64,000 bases of DNA from Plasmopara viticola (GCA_001695595.3 MBPM02000007.1:1178001-1242000); one strand, 5' to 3'; numbered from the stretch's first letter, positions 1-11,778 are shown. Made by a program: numbers and translations. The notes: a model not told the origin generated them from the sequence alone.

Positions 1-3000
1 TATGTGTGGGTATAGTCTATGCCGCGAGTCTGGAGGAAACCTCGAGCGACTAGACGTGCCTTGTATCGCTTAACCGCTCCATTCTCGTCGTACTTCTTCG
101 CGAATACCCATTTGCATCCGATCACCTTGTTTCCTTGAGGTCGTCGCACCATGTCCCACGTGTGGCTCCGCACATGCGACCGAATCTCAGCACGTATAGC
201 TTCCTTCCATTGTGGAGCGTCAGGGGCCGCCATTGCTTCAGCGTATGATGTAGGCAGCTCAGACACCGCCAACGCAATTTCGTACTCATCCAGGCGTGGT
301 CGCTTGCTTTCTGGTTCTGGCTCATCGTCATTTTCAGCGCCACCAAGATGCAAAGGCATATCTCCATCAGTCAGTAGACGCGGTTGTTCATACGTGATCG
401 ATCGAGGGCGAATGGAACCACCACTGAACACTATGCGATTCTCTGATGCATCGAAGCCGACGCCAACACCTTCACCATGAGGGATTATTGCTGACGGTGC
501 GCACGGATCACATCCGGCAGCACGGACGAGGTCAAGGCTCGGGTTGAGATGCTGGACGATGGCGGGGCGATCGATCGACCGACTTAGATGTTGTGAGTGC
601 GGGACGATATCGCAATCAGGACGCTGGGCGAGCTGCATCTGCTGATCTTCGGTAGCAGTGGAAGGACTGATGCGCTGGACAACTTGCATCTGGCTGTTAC
701 TCCCCCTGTCCAAAGCATCAGTAGGAACGGGTGAGATTTGAGCATCGGTAGGGGGCACTTCTTCCATTTCAACGTCGGCGGCATCGTCGACATCCGCAGT
801 TGCATCATGGTCGTTCTCATTCACTGGTCGCGGTGGCGGAATATAACTCACGGAATCGTGATCATTGACGCTAACCACCCAAGGAAAGCAACTTGAGTCA
901 TCACTGACGGCTTGGAACGTGTCTGGTGGTCGCTCATTCAGATGCACCGATCGCGAAATCACGATGCGCTCGTCGTCGTAATCCCACACACGATACGCTT
1001 TCGAACCATCAGCGTATCCAAGGAAGAGGCAACGGTGAGCTCGAGGATCAAGTTTGCCTACGTTTGGCTTGTCAACATGTACGTAGCCACGAGCACCAAA
1101 TACACGAAGGTCTTCGAGTGACTGGCGCTTTCCGGTTAATACTTCGAGGGGGCTCTGATCCGGTCGCGCAGTATTCGGGATACGGTTGACGATGTAAGCT
1201 GCAGTCCGAAACGCTTCAGCCCACCACACACGGTCCACTCGCATGTAGTGTAGCATCGACCGGGCCATGTCAGCTAGTGTCCGGTTCATACGCTCAGCGG
1301 TCCCATTTTGCTGGGGCTGTATGGCGCACTCGTCTGGTGAATGATCCCTTTGGACGCACAGAACTTGCCGAAGCGCTTGCTCACATATTCACCACCGTTG
1401 TCACTACGAACACACATCACCTTGCAGCCGTGTTGCACCTTAACCTGAGTGCAGAATGCCTTGAAGCAATCGAACACTTGAGACTTCTGCTTGATGAAGT
1501 TGACGAACACTACTCGGCTGAAGTCGTCCACGAAGACCACGATGTATACCGCACCACCCTTGGACTTCGGTTTTATTGGCCCCATCACATCCGTGTGCAC
1601 AATCTCGAATGGGCGACCTGTCTTTATCTCGCTACCCGATTGGTGCGCGTACGAGCTTGTGGTCATTTTTCCTTGCGCACAGCCACCGCAGACACCACCA
1701 TCCGATTGAGACAAAGCCATAGGGGGGATACCATCGCACGCGCTAGCAACTAGCTTTAGCTTGGTATCGGAGACGTGCCCCAGGCGCGCGTGAATGACTT
1801 CGTAGGCTTTATCACTTGACTCACCATCAAATGCCGTATACGCGTTGCCTTCCGTTCTGTACTTTAGTTCACACGCGTACAGTTTCCCAATCCGAGGGAC
1901 TCGAACAACAACACGGCCATTCTGCAAAATGGAGGCACCGGTCTTGTCGAATTGCACAGCGAGATTCTTGGACATGAGTGCAGGAACCGACAGTAGCTTT
2001 CGGTCCAATTTCTGAACGTGGAGAACATCCGTCAACTTCACCCGCACGCCTCCGGTAAAGTTAACTCGCACGGTACCCATACCTATGGCGGCAACCGCTG
2101 GCCATTTGCCACCATGATCTCGATTGGTTCTGTAAGCGGGCGGTACTCCGAAAAATCATTCCGATCCGTTGTCATGTGCGAGCTGGCTCCACTATCAAGG
2201 AGCCAGGTGGACGATCGCTCACCACCAGCGGTCATAGCGGAGAACGCGAACTCCGAACCACCGGCATTGCCCTTCAGCCTCGGGCAATCTTGCTTCTTGT
2301 GGCCAGCTTCGTGGCATTCATAGCATCGGCCCTTGAACTTCTTCTTGTCACCACCATTATACCCTTTGCGTCCGTGTCCTTGGCATTTCGTCCACGTCGG
2401 CCTCCACGCCCATTCTGGAACCTTCCACCATTATCACTCACCGTCGCCTTGAATGCTTGCTCCTTCACCTCGCGTTTCTGAATCATCTCATATTCGCGTC
2501 GGAGCTTCTCTTTCGCATCCAGCAGTGTCACACGGTCGCGCGCTTCGATGAGCCGCACCATCGCGTCGTACTCACTTGGCACACTACCAAGGAGGATCAC
2601 CAGCTTCTCCTCTTCAGGCAGAGCGTCACCAACCGCAGCCAACTTCGCACACAATTCATCGAACTGCACCAGATGCTCCATGAGACTCCCACCACTGGCC
2701 ATCGCGAATTCGTGGAGTTGCTTGCGCAGCTGCACACGGTTGTGCAGACTCTGCTTCATGAAAAATGCACGCAGAATTTGCCATGCTTCCCATGCAGAAT
2801 TGGCTTCTCTCACCATCATCTGGTACGTTGGACTCAACAGCTTCGACACCACAGCCAGCGCCTTCACATCGGCGGCTTTCCATTGGGCGGGGGCGTTCAC
2901 TGCGTCTTCTGGCCTCACCTCGAGATGGTCGAGGAGGTCCTTCCTGGCCAATGCCATGCGGGCGTTAAACTCCCACAGGAAGTAGTTGTCGTCGCTGAGG

Positions 3001-3029
3001 ATCTCGTTCGGGTTCGTTATTGGGCTCAT
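1..3029 (-). pseudogene. Family B copia Gag-Pol polyprotein, frameshifted and partial
   Basis: The gag frame opens at the ATG at 3029 and is readable to about 2390 (UBN2-type copia Gag). The zinc knuckle (CYECHEAGHKKQDC, near 2310-2350) and the protease motif LLDSGASSHMT are in a second frame, so there is a frameshift near 2380-2400. The integrase runs on in that frame (HTDVMGP, then SDNGGEYV) to a stop at 1286. Just before it, a C run near 1309-1312 has lost one base, and QQNGTAERMNR, with the catalytic Glu, continues in a third frame. I read that third frame stop-free from about 1308 to base 1, through the integrase C-terminus, an acidic linker and the first RT motif (KWVFAKKYDENG). It runs off the window. 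Confidence 0.85.
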
Positions 3030-3033
3030 AACC
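3022..3033 (-). promoter_or_regulatory. Primer binding site of family B, half-tRNA-iMet type, containing the gag start codon
   Basis: On the minus strand the LTR is followed directly by GGTTATGAGCCC. This is complementary to the anticodon arm of eukaryotic initiator tRNA-Met (GGGCUCAUAACC, tRNA positions about 29-40), the priming arrangement known for Drosophila copia. The ATG within the site (3027-3029) is the first codon of the gag frame. tRNA identity is inferred from general knowledge of the anticodon arm; no tRNA gene is in this window. Confidence 0.6.
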
Positions 3034-3213
3034 TATAACAATGTGATTGTCGCAGTGCAAAATGGAAAGTAAATTCATAGGAATAAAGCAAACTATAGGC
3101 TCTTACTCACTTGTAGCCACGTGTTCTTCTGTCTCGATATTCTAGAATGTGACTATTTCTCTTATATGTCAAGTTGGCACATACTGTGGGACACCCAATT
3201 AGAGGCCGTTACA
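3034..3213 (-). repeat. Family B LTR (5' LTR of the left-hand element; left edge of unit R1)
   Basis: About 180 bp. Read on the minus strand it starts TGTAACGGCC and ends GTTATA next to the primer binding site, so the usual terminal CA appears as TA. Near-identical 179-bp copies begin units R2 (34518) and R3 (57034), where no element body is attached. To the right the sequence GTTACA is doubled here and single at the other two. The exact right edge is therefore uncertain by about 6 bp. Confidence 0.65.
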
Positions 3214-3292
3214 GTTACAACCAGAAGTCAAACAGTCGCTAAATAATGGGTCGGAATGAAAAAGAAGGAGGGGATTCCCTAGAAGATTAAGG

Positions 3293-3571
3293 TCATAGCA
3301 TTAAAAGCGTACTACTTTGCGGCCACGGCTGATATTTAGTTTCGAATATAAATTTATCCCAGCACGATCTATCGATGGCTAGGCGTGCCCTTTTGGAACC
3401 ACATTTTTTTTGCTGTAAAGTTACACGCGGTGTAGTAGAAGACGATCGAATTTGCGTTTGATTCTCAGCCAAAGTACAAAGGGCATTTGTTCCACATGCC
3501 TTCATGCCGTTTAGCAACCACGACTTCATGATCACAGCCTCCGGCTTTACAGCGTAGACATGCACCTGCAT
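3293..3571 (-). other. Unidentified conserved reading frame, copy in R1
   Basis: A minus-strand frame of 92 codons, repeated with small changes in R2 (34789-35049) and R3 (57305-57565), where a one-base difference near the 3' end shortens it to 86 codons. The frame is stop-free for several codons upstream of the first ATG. The protein has no signal peptide and no motif I recognise. It could be a gene relic kept only because the tandem copies are young. The sequence just downstream on the plus map (about 3286-3400) resembles 32985-33070, so this is an old duplicated segment. Confidence 0.25.
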
Positions 3572-3964
3572 TCTATTTTTCGCCGGCGTTATCTGTGTGA
3601 CAAGTTTCCACTGCCGCTTTTAATGTGACGTCGGTTTTCACCGAAGACATCATTTTGTTGATGATGAAAAATTAATTACAGGTGCTAAACTATGGCAAAA
3701 TGTTAGGAAACTGCATGTTTTTCCATGTTGGCTAGAATTATGAGTTCTCTCGGCGACGTCAGAATATGGCGTCATGATTTTTTGCCGCATTGATTAGTTA
3801 TTAGAGCAATATGCGACGCAATCAATATCGCTAACTAATGAGCATTTCTTTAGCAAACTATAAAGCAACAGCCTAGTTAAATAATGGAAGCACAATTGAG
3901 AGCTAAATGTGGTTTCATTCTTCTTCTTAGACAGTTTATCTATGATATAAATACTCATCTAAAG

Positions 3965-4172
3965 TGCTTGCTTTTTAGATATTATTGAATTGAGTGTTAA
4001 TGCTACAAATGGATCTGGCTGTACTCTAGTGCTTTTCGCGACCAAACAAGGACATGTGGAAGTAGCAAAACCCCTGTTACATACACGCCAACACATACAG
4101 TCGAATGTTCTACTGTCGCAATGCTTACTAGTCATGTACACAATCTGCCGCACAAAATGCATATTGCTATAA
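3965..4172 (+). pseudogene. Ankyrin-repeat fragment of the EF-hand/ankyrin relic, copy in R1
   Basis: The reading frame contains NATNGSGCT and ATKQGHVEVAKPLL, which fit the ankyrin pattern (turn, then G-H-x-x-V/I-x-x-x-L-L). The nucleotide sequence also aligns with the inverse of 17700-17920, the end of the EF-hand/ankyrin relic of block a. No complete gene surrounds it. About 300 bases on either side hold no other gene I can support. Confidence 0.5.
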
Positions 4173-4591
4173 AAAAGGATCATGATTTTGATATATATTT
4201 TTTCAATATGGAGCAATAGACGTATCAAAGAAGCTACCATCACTGTCTTACGTAAAATGCCTCACTTTCTTACGCAAAGCGGATTAATGTATGCAGTACT
4301 CCCGCAATAATGGCACTATTAAGAAATCTGCCAGGCAAGCGCAACTGTTTTATAGCGTATCAATATTATAAGGTAAAAATCGAGCTAATTCCCGATGTTC
4401 CAGCTCCATCGTTTTCGGCAGCACAATACTTATGTCATTATCAGCTAGTATTCATGGTATATAAATAGCAATATCTTTAAAATTTGGTTTGTATAATCAT
4501 ATGAATGTAATAGGCCACCACCTCGTCTAAACTTAAACGAGAAAAGTGACAGTGACAGTTTCAGGACACAAGATCCATGCAAATGCGAACC

Positions 4592-4703
4592 CTACTGAAA
4601 CTTGTCTCACTTATCTGTACTGAATATATACAAATTGATGCGAAAAGATATATTCAGTATTTTTTCAGTATTCACGCACAGATAAGTAAGACAAGTTCAG
4701 TAG
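4592..4703. repeat. Foldback (inverted-repeat) element, R1 copy
   Basis: A 27-nt arm starting CTACTGAAACTTG at 4592-4618 is mirrored by a 26-nt arm at 4678-4703. A second, nested pair (ACTGAATATAT and ATATATTCAGT) lies inside. Single-arm relatives occur at about 4853-4890, 17215-17270 and 20175-20235. It could be a small foldback or MITE-like element. I see no clear target duplication, and the surrounding stretch 4173-5026 is AT-rich with no gene. Confidence 0.45.
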
Positions 4704-5026
4704 ATTTCGCAATTGCATGGATGTTGTATATATAAATAGCAATATTCTTCAAATTTGTGCAATCCTGTGTAATCACATGAACGTTATAGGCCACCACCTC
4801 GTCTAAACTTGAACGAGAAAAGTGCCAGTTTTAGAATACAAGATCTATGCAATTGCGAACCCTACTGAAACTTGTCTCACTTATCTGTGCGCGAGTATTG
4901 AAAAAGTACTAAATATATATTTTTGCATCAATTTGTGTTACCACTCTTCACGGTTGGTCGACAGTCGCTACAACAAAAAAAAGGGGGGTTAATATTACTT
5001 TTTTTACTGTCAGCTAATAACAATGG

Positions 5027-5172
5027 TGTTAACATTACACCGCTGAATGCATGTTGAACAGGTGGATGGCTTTACAGTAATTACAAGTACGTCACAATTA
5101 GTAATTACATATGGTAGCCATTCATTGGTCAGGATAAATATATTCACTTCGGTTTTTACTTTCTTCTTAACA
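5027..5172 (+). repeat. 5' LTR of family A copy 1
   Basis: 146 bp, TGTTAAC...TTAACA, with a TATA-like AAATATATT about 35 bp from its 3' end that may serve as promoter core. Confidence 0.95.
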
Positions 5173-5184
5173 GGTTAACAGCCG
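5173..5184 (+). promoter_or_regulatory. Primer binding site of family A, matching the tRNA-Asn anticodon arm
   Basis: GGTTAACAGCCG follows the LTR directly. It is complementary over 12 bases to CGGCUGUUAACC, the anticodon arm (positions about 29-40) of eukaryotic tRNA-Asn(GUU). It starts at the same tRNA position that copia uses in initiator tRNA-Met. The same 12 bases sit beside the 5' LTR of all six copies: 15922-15933 (-), 26021-26032 (-), 43191-43202, 59098-59109 and 63620-63631. The tRNA identity is an inference from the conserved tRNA sequence. Confidence 0.6.
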
Positions 5185-5220
5185 CAAACAACAGCCTCGC
5201 ATCACCACACCGTCACCGCC

Positions 5221-8200
5221 ATGACTACCAAGCGCACCGAAGTCCTCCTAGGAGATGGTAACTACTATCATTGGGAGTTCAACATGAGAATGGCCCTCGC
5301 AAGAAAAGGGCTGCTGGGACACATTATGGGCGCGAAGGGCGAGAGCGAAATAACGGAGACGTGGCTCGTGAATGACGCCAAGGCATTGGGTATAATTGCC
5401 CAGGGCGTCGAGATACAACACCAGACCAAGATACGGTCTGCTACTCGTGCCTTGGAGGCATGGGGAACGCTTCGCGATTTCTACCATCGTTCCACTTTAC
5501 ACAACCGTGTCACGATGACACGGCGCCTTCATGAGTTTAAGATGGAGAGTGGCACTCGCATGGTGGAACATCTGGACGCGTTCGATGAGCTGGTCGTGGG
5601 ACTCCAGATGACGGGAGAGCCGGTGGATGAATCAAGACAGCTAGTGGTGCTTCTGAGCAGCTTGCCGGCGGAATATGAAATAATATCTTCTATCGTGGAG
5701 AACGCCAAGGACATCACTCTGATCGAAGTCAAGGAGAAGCTGTTGAAGGAGTCAGACAGACTACAGAAGAAGGAAGCAAGTGAGAAAGCGTTTCGAGCCA
5801 CAGACAATGATGGACGGATCAAGGGCAGACGAGGAAGTGGCCGCAAGATTTACGCGCCACGCAAGGGCGGCGGTTTTCGGGGAAAATGCTTCAATTGTGA
5901 CCAGACTGGTCATATGAAGCGGGACTGCCCAGCTGCTGAGAACCGTTCCAGAAACCGTTATAGCGGTAATGATGCAGTGTTTGCTGTGGGGGATGAGAAA
6001 TCAGTAAGCTGGCTGATCGACAGTGGTGCGACGTCACACATGACCCCTCACCGAAGTGACTTGATCGACTTCAAGCAACTTAAAGACGACATCAAGGTAA
6101 CAATTGCAGATGGCAGAAAGTTACGCGTCGAAGGAGCTGGAACAGTGAAGCTTATCGGCTTTGATGGAAGACGCATATCGATGATGGAAGTGCTGCTTAT
6201 CCCTGGACTTGACAGACGTCTACTGTCGGTGGGAAAGCTTGCCGAACGTGGACTAAGTGTGGAGTTTCAGCGTGCTTCGTGCATCATTTGGGACAAGAAC
6301 GAAGCTTTGGCAACTGGGACAAGAAATGGGAAAGCTTACACACTGGATTGTCAGCAAGAGGAGGCACGATTGGTGCAATACTCGGGAGTTGATAGTCAGT
6401 GGGAGTTATGGCACGCTCGCATGGGACATCCAAGTGAGGACGTTTTAGTGAAAACTATGCGATCCACAGAAGGTATTCCTGCGCTAAAACAAGGTATCAA
6501 GACCCTGTGTGGTGGATGCATGAAGGGCAAGCAGACGATCGAAGCCTTTCCAGGACGCTCCATGACAAAGACATCGCGTGTATTGGAGTTAGTTCACACA
6601 GACGTGATGGGACCCATGAAGACACTTTCAAAAGGAGGTGCTAAATACATTTTGACGTTTGTGGATGATTATTCACGATATGTGGTGGCTTACTTTCTGG
6701 CAAAGAAGAGTGAAGTTGCCGACAAGATCACGATGTTTAAAGCACTGCATGAGAATCAGTGGGGAACCCGTATCAAGTGCCTGCGTTCGGACAACGGAAC
6801 GGAGTTTGTCAACAAGACAGTTACGAATTTATGTCAGCGGAACGGTATCATACATCAGCGTACAGTACCATACAGTCCCCAACAAAATGGTATTGCAGAA
6901 CGAATGAACCGTACGATAATGGAAAAGGCACGGAGCATGCTACACTACAAGTGTGTTCCGACATGTTGGTGGGCAGAGGCAGTAAGCACTGCGGTGTACC
7001 TGATCAACCGCTCTCCTAATACAATGCACCCAAATAACACCCCATATGAACTGGGATTTAAGATGAAGCCACGGATGGATCATCTTAGGGTGTTTGGGTC
7101 TCATGGATATGCTCACGTTGATCAAGTGAAGAGGACGAAGCTCGAAGCCAAAAGCTTCAAGTGCATGTTCCTTGGTTATGCCGAAGACACCAAGGGATAC
7201 CGAGTTTACGATTTGGAGAAAGACAAGATATCAGTATCACGGTCGGTGAAGCTGGACGAGCGTGAAGTGGGCGGCATTTATGAGACACACCCGCCCAAAC
7301 AAATAAAAGTGATACACGTTACCAAAGACAACGATGAAAGTGCTGTGTCCGGGCCGACGGAACACCAACAAGATCAAGATGAACTTATGGAGGGTGAAGG
7401 AGAAGATGAAATTCCAGATGCTCCAATGAATGAAGAGGAGTCCGACACAAATGAGTCAAGGATCGAGATGCTTCGATTACCGACCTCAGTACACTCTGAG
7501 CTGACAGAGTACAGACCTCCTACACTGGATGCACAGGAAGATCGATTGGTATTTCGACCGCAAGTGGAACGTTCAAGGCGTACAAATGAACCAATGTTAT
7601 TGCTGGAAAACGGATCAGATGCCGATGAAAGTCTGGGAGGAAGCGAAGGACCACCATCTTCAAAGCGTGCAAGGATTGATGAAGACGGCCTGATAGCTGA
7701 AGCTATTCTCGCTTACGCTGTGAGTGTTGGTGAAGAATCAGACTTGCCTACCACGTATGCGCAGGCAATGTCTAGTGATGAGGCAGAACAGTGGCGACAA
7801 GCGATGGACGCCGAATTGCAGTCGCATCACAAAAACAAAACATGGACACTCGTTCCACGAGAATCAATTGGACGTACGATTGGATGCCGCTGGGTCTTTG
7901 CTAAGAAGCGTGACCAGAATGGATGTGTTGTGCGCTACAAAGCACGATTGGTGGCTAAAGGTTTCAAGCAGAAATACGGCGTGGATTTCTTCGAGACTTA
8001 CTCTCCAGTGGCCAACATGAACTCAATTCGAGTTGTACTCGCAGTGTGTGCGGTATTAGGCTACAAAATGGAACAGCTGGACGTCGACACCGCCTTTCTC
8101 AACAGTGTACTGTCGGATCGTGTTCACATGGAAGTTCCAATTGGTGTTAAGGGAGCTCAAGGATTTGCGTGTCAGCTGAACAAAGCTATATATGGTCTTA

Positions 8201-9324
8201 AGCAAGCTGCAAGCGCTTGGAACAAGACAATCGACCACGTCTTCAAGAAGAACGATTTTAAAAGTTGTGGAGCGGATCAATGCGTCTACGTGAAGAAAGT
8301 GGAAGAAGGTTTTGTGTACGTATGTCTTTATGTCGATGATATGATCATTGCAGCCAAGACGAGCGACGAGATTCTAGAGGTCAAGGGGATGCTTAAAAGT
8401 GTTTTCAAGATGAAGGATCTCGGTATGGCGAAGTTCATCTTGGGCATGGAGATCGACCACGACATGACAGCTTCCACACTAATGATCAAGCAAACACGCT
8501 ACATTAGCGACGTGGCTGAGCGATTTGGGCAGAAAAACGCCAAGAACGTCGACAATCCGTGTACGTCCGGTCTCAAGCTGTCAACATCACAGTCACCAAG
8601 TACAGAAGCTGAGCGTTCAGAGATGCGGTCAAGACCATACCGCTCACTAATTGGATGTCTGCTATATGTTACAACTTGCACTCGGCCGGACGTCGCATAC
8701 ATCGTGACACAACTGTCTCGATTTCTCGAAAAACCGGGATTACCACATTGGAACGCCGCAATTCGTGTATTGCGCTACTTAAATTCGACACGTCATCATG
8801 GGATCGTTTATCAAAGAGGGACGGGAAAGGTGATTGTTGAAGCTTTTTCGGATGCTGACTGGGGTAGCAACACCGATGACAGACGGTCTGTCTCAGGTGT
8901 GTTGATCAACATTGGTAAAGCTCCGGTTGTATTCAAGTCCAAGTATCAGAGAACAGTTGCACTAAGTTCCGCAGAAGCAGAGTATATGGCGCTCAGCTTG
9001 TGCACACAAGAAGTACTTTGGGCGCGCGCAATGCTCAAGGACATGGGTCAAGAACAAGTGGAGGCACGCAAATATGGGAAGACAATCAAGGTGCGATAGC
9101 TTTGGCAAACAACGCGGGCTACCACGCACGTACAAAGCACGTGGACATCAGACATCACTTTATTCGGGAGAACGTTCAGCATGGATTACTCAAGATTGGC
9201 TACATTGATACGAAGAGTCAGCTTGCAGATATGCTAACCAAGGCCTTGGAACCAAGATGCTGAAGTATCTGCGCGAAGCCTCCGGGATCAAGACCAAGTC
9301 AGCAACAAAGGACACACAGCATTA
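5221..9324 (+). pseudogene. Family A Gag-Pol polyprotein, frameshifted near the C-terminus
   Basis: The frame is intact for the first 1280 residues: Gag; CCHC knuckle C223-C226-H231-C236; protease D267 in LIDSGATSHM; GAG-pre-integrase HARMGH near 398; integrase D461, D524 and E560 (a DD35E spacing); reverse transcriptase with YVDD at 1037-1040; and the first part of RNase H (D1211, SSAEAEY near 1251-1256). One G is missing at about 9061, so translation leaves the RNase H frame and stops at 9099. A second base is missing near 9245 (AAGGCC where other copies have AAGGCGC). RNase H should therefore lack its last acidic residue, and this copy probably cannot complete reverse transcription alone. 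The start is the first ATG, 48 bp after the LTR. Confidence 0.95.
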
Positions 9325-9338
9325 GCGGTGAGTGGGAG

Positions 9339-9484
9339 TGTTAACATTACACCGCTGAATGCATGTTGAACAGGTGGATGGCTTTACAGTAATTACAAGT
9401 ACGTCACAATTAGTAATTACATATGGTAGCCATTCATTGGTCAGGATAAATATATTCACTTCGGTTTTTACTTTCTTCTTAACA
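9339..9484 (+). repeat. 3' LTR of family A copy 1
   Basis: 146 bp and identical by eye to the 5' LTR, which indicates recent insertion. Confidence 0.95.
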
Positions 9485-9986
9485 AATGGACAGCTTTTTG
9501 TCTCGTCTGTCTATTATTCATCACCCATTTTACTTATGAGAAGACCCTATAGCTTTGAGTCTGCAACGAAACTTCTTATTATGCTCCTTTAGCCTATGTG
9601 GCCATATTTGTAATTTAGAATTTATCCTGATTCCTTATGCATTGCTTTCCCTCCCCTAAATACTCCCCCAATCGCCATTAACTGCGTGGTCAAGTGCGTA
9701 CACTTACCTTCTCGTGGTGCTAGTGTTCCCCATACCTTGTTGCTGCAACACGTCACTGTGTTCAGTGTTTTTCGCTGCTACCTCACTCTTTGGCACAAGT
9801 GAGTTGAATTTTTGAGGATAAAATGATGTGCTAACTAAATTTGTAGAAAGGAGCACCTGCACTGTCACGATCCACGCAGCGTTCAGCCTGGTATGTGCCT
9901 ACTGTCGCAAATTCCATTCCTTCACGCTTAACAATTCAGTTTTGTGTATTAATTGTACAATCTCGCGGCACAGTCAACTTTCCATC
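9485..9986 (+). promoter_or_regulatory. Upstream and leader region of effector gene a, R1
   Basis: No gene. The stretch is nearly identical to 36477-36978 in R2, the natural upstream region of the intact effector. In R1 a family-A element now sits directly before it. TCCATTCC at 9913-9920, about 67 bp before the ATG, resembles the oomycete initiator (core YCAYTYY) and could be the transcription start. The reading frame is open upstream of the ATG to a GTG at 9828, but without an in-frame ATG. Segments of this region recur rearranged at 21526-21718 and near 26673-26740. Confidence 0.45.
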
Positions 9987-11619
9987 ATGCGGTTTTGCTA
10001 TTTACGCATTGCTTTACTCACCAGTGCCTTAGCTGCGAATGCGTTCGCTGACACAGCGGAGACGGATGCCGAATTGGCCGCATCACGTACGGCGTCTTCG
10101 CTCGCACTTGTCCGTAACAATTCTGCTGCATCAGCGGATACAGAGACTCACGAGGTGAAGAATGTCGATGACGAAGACAGAGCAGGGATGGCAGTCTCAC
10201 AATTTGCCAAATTGATTGGAAAGGTTGCAAGAAGCAATATAGTGAAGGGTCTCAAGAAAAATGTCCTCGACCCATTCATGAAAGACAAAATGGTTTTGCA
10301 AGCAGTCTATAATGGTTTATATCTAACCGACCCAAACATCAACGTTTTGTTCTCCAAGGAATGGATCCGGTGGGCTTATTTAGTCTGCCACCTCGGCCGT
10401 CACTTCGATGAGAATGATTACGAGTTTCTCATTGAGGCAATGTCGGCCATATATGACGCCGAAACATTGTCCAAGATATTAATCACCGCGGCCAATTTTG
10501 AAGGATCAGAAGCTCTAGCTATAAATTTGGCTAAAGCTGCAAACAATGAAGTCAAGGGTCTGGTCCTCCGACAAAAGCATGAACTTGCCAGCAAACTATT
10601 CCATCAGGAAGTACATTCGGCAGAGGAGATTTCTAAGAATCGTCGTGATCGTATTTTGGCGTACGTGGGGCACTACCAAATGCTTCCAGATGAGGAGTAT
10701 CACATTTTGACCAGCTACCTAACGATTTTGCTCAAATTCAACAAAAATGCTGTTGGCGATGCGCTATCAGTGTCCCGCATGAGTTCTGAGGATGCTGCTT
10801 TACTCCAAATTTTACTTTCGCTACAGAATTTCCACAAATCGAGATGTCTCGATGATTTAGTGTCTATTTGGTTGGATGTGAACATACCCCCGTCCAGAAT
10901 CGTGTCCATGCTGGTGCAAAATAATGCGGAAGCTGATTGGTTTACCATTCTTTTTTCAAACCGGCCATCGAAAAACTTCTGGCTGCTCTACCTAGAAAAG
11001 TACAATGCATTAAGTACTGAAGACAGCTTTACAGACTCCGCAAATCTTGATTTTGAGCAAGTTTTGCAAATACTGTTTGCGGTGGTAGAGCAAGAGTCGC
11101 CTGCAACTGACAAACACATGGCGTACAGCACTATAATTAAGGTGCTGACTGCACCATCAATTGCCCGTCTCAGCTCGAGCTATGACAATGTGATTAGGCT
11201 GACGTCGATTTTGTTGCTGGAAAGAGTTCGTCCGTCCGACGTTTTGATTATGCTGATGGGCGATGAAGCATACGCTGACAGATTTCGTATAATTTTTATA
11301 AATCAGGCATCGAAAAGCTTTTGGGTGCGCTACCTAAAAATGTACATTGAGCCAAGTTTTCATGTCGAGGACTTAGCGCACACCGCAAATATCGAATTCC
11401 AGCAGCTACTGGCAATGCTGTTTGATATTGGGGGGCAAGCATTATCTGCGGCTGACACATACTCGGCGAGTAGCACGATTCTTAAGATACTGATTTCGCC
11501 AGAAATTGCCAACGTCATCGCGACCCAAACGTATTTGGAGATGCTGACATCGAACTGGTTGCAGCAGGGGTTTACTCCGTCCAATATTGTCTACATGCTA
11601 TTGCTCGAAGAGGCGGAAG

Positions 11620-11765
11620 TGTTAAGAAGAAAGTAAAAACCGAAGTGAATATATTTATCCTGACCAATGAATGGCTACCATATGTAATTACTAATTGTGA
11701 CGTACTTGTAATTACTGTAAAGCCATCCACCTGTTCAACATGCATTCAGCGGTGTAATGTTAACA
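11620..11765 (-). repeat. 3' LTR of family A copy 2
   Basis: 146 bp. It supplies the premature stop for the interrupted effector frame at 11634-11636. Confidence 0.95.
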
Positions 11766-11778
11766 CTCCCACTCACCG

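Larger units (their letters stand above)
1..3213 (-). mobile_element. Ty1/copia element, family B, 5' part only (cut by window edge)
   Basis: A minus-strand LTR retrotransposon. It reads from a 5' LTR (3034-3213) through a primer binding site and gag into protease, integrase and the start of reverse transcriptase, where the window ends. The Gag-PR-IN-RT order is that of Ty1/copia. It is clearly a different family from the six elements further right: protein similarity is evident but low, the LTR differs, and so does the primer binding site. It lies immediately left of the tandem array and its 5' LTR forms the left edge of unit R1. The coding region carries at least two frameshifts, so this copy is probably dead. 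Confidence 0.88.
5027..9484 (+). mobile_element. Family A copia element, copy 1 (two single-base deletions)
   Basis: A complete LTR retrotransposon with 146-bp LTRs at 5027-5172 and 9339-9484 that look identical. It has a 5-bp target duplication AATGG (5022-5026 and 9485-9489), a primer binding site at 5173-5184 and a polypurine tract GGTGAGTGGGAG at 9327-9338. It is 4458 bp, two less than the other copies, because of two one-base deletions in the RNase H region. The uninterrupted site is at 36477-36481 in R2. It lies about 500 bp upstream of the effector gene. Confidence 0.97.

Noticed and set aside
1277..1753. 158-codon plus-strand frame
   Set aside because: It is antisense to the family B integrase, which shows the real motifs.
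4181..4260. tRNA or other structured RNA gene in the AT-rich upstream stretches
   Set aside because: No cloverleaf or conserved tRNA box pattern could be found here or elsewhere in the window.
9000..9263. Separate small gene at the end of family A copy 1
   Set aside because: It is the RNase H end displaced by the one-base deletion near 9061.
10095..10125. Canonical RxLR motif in the effector N-terminus
   Set aside because: The segment reads ALVRNN; no Arg-x-Leu-Arg is present.
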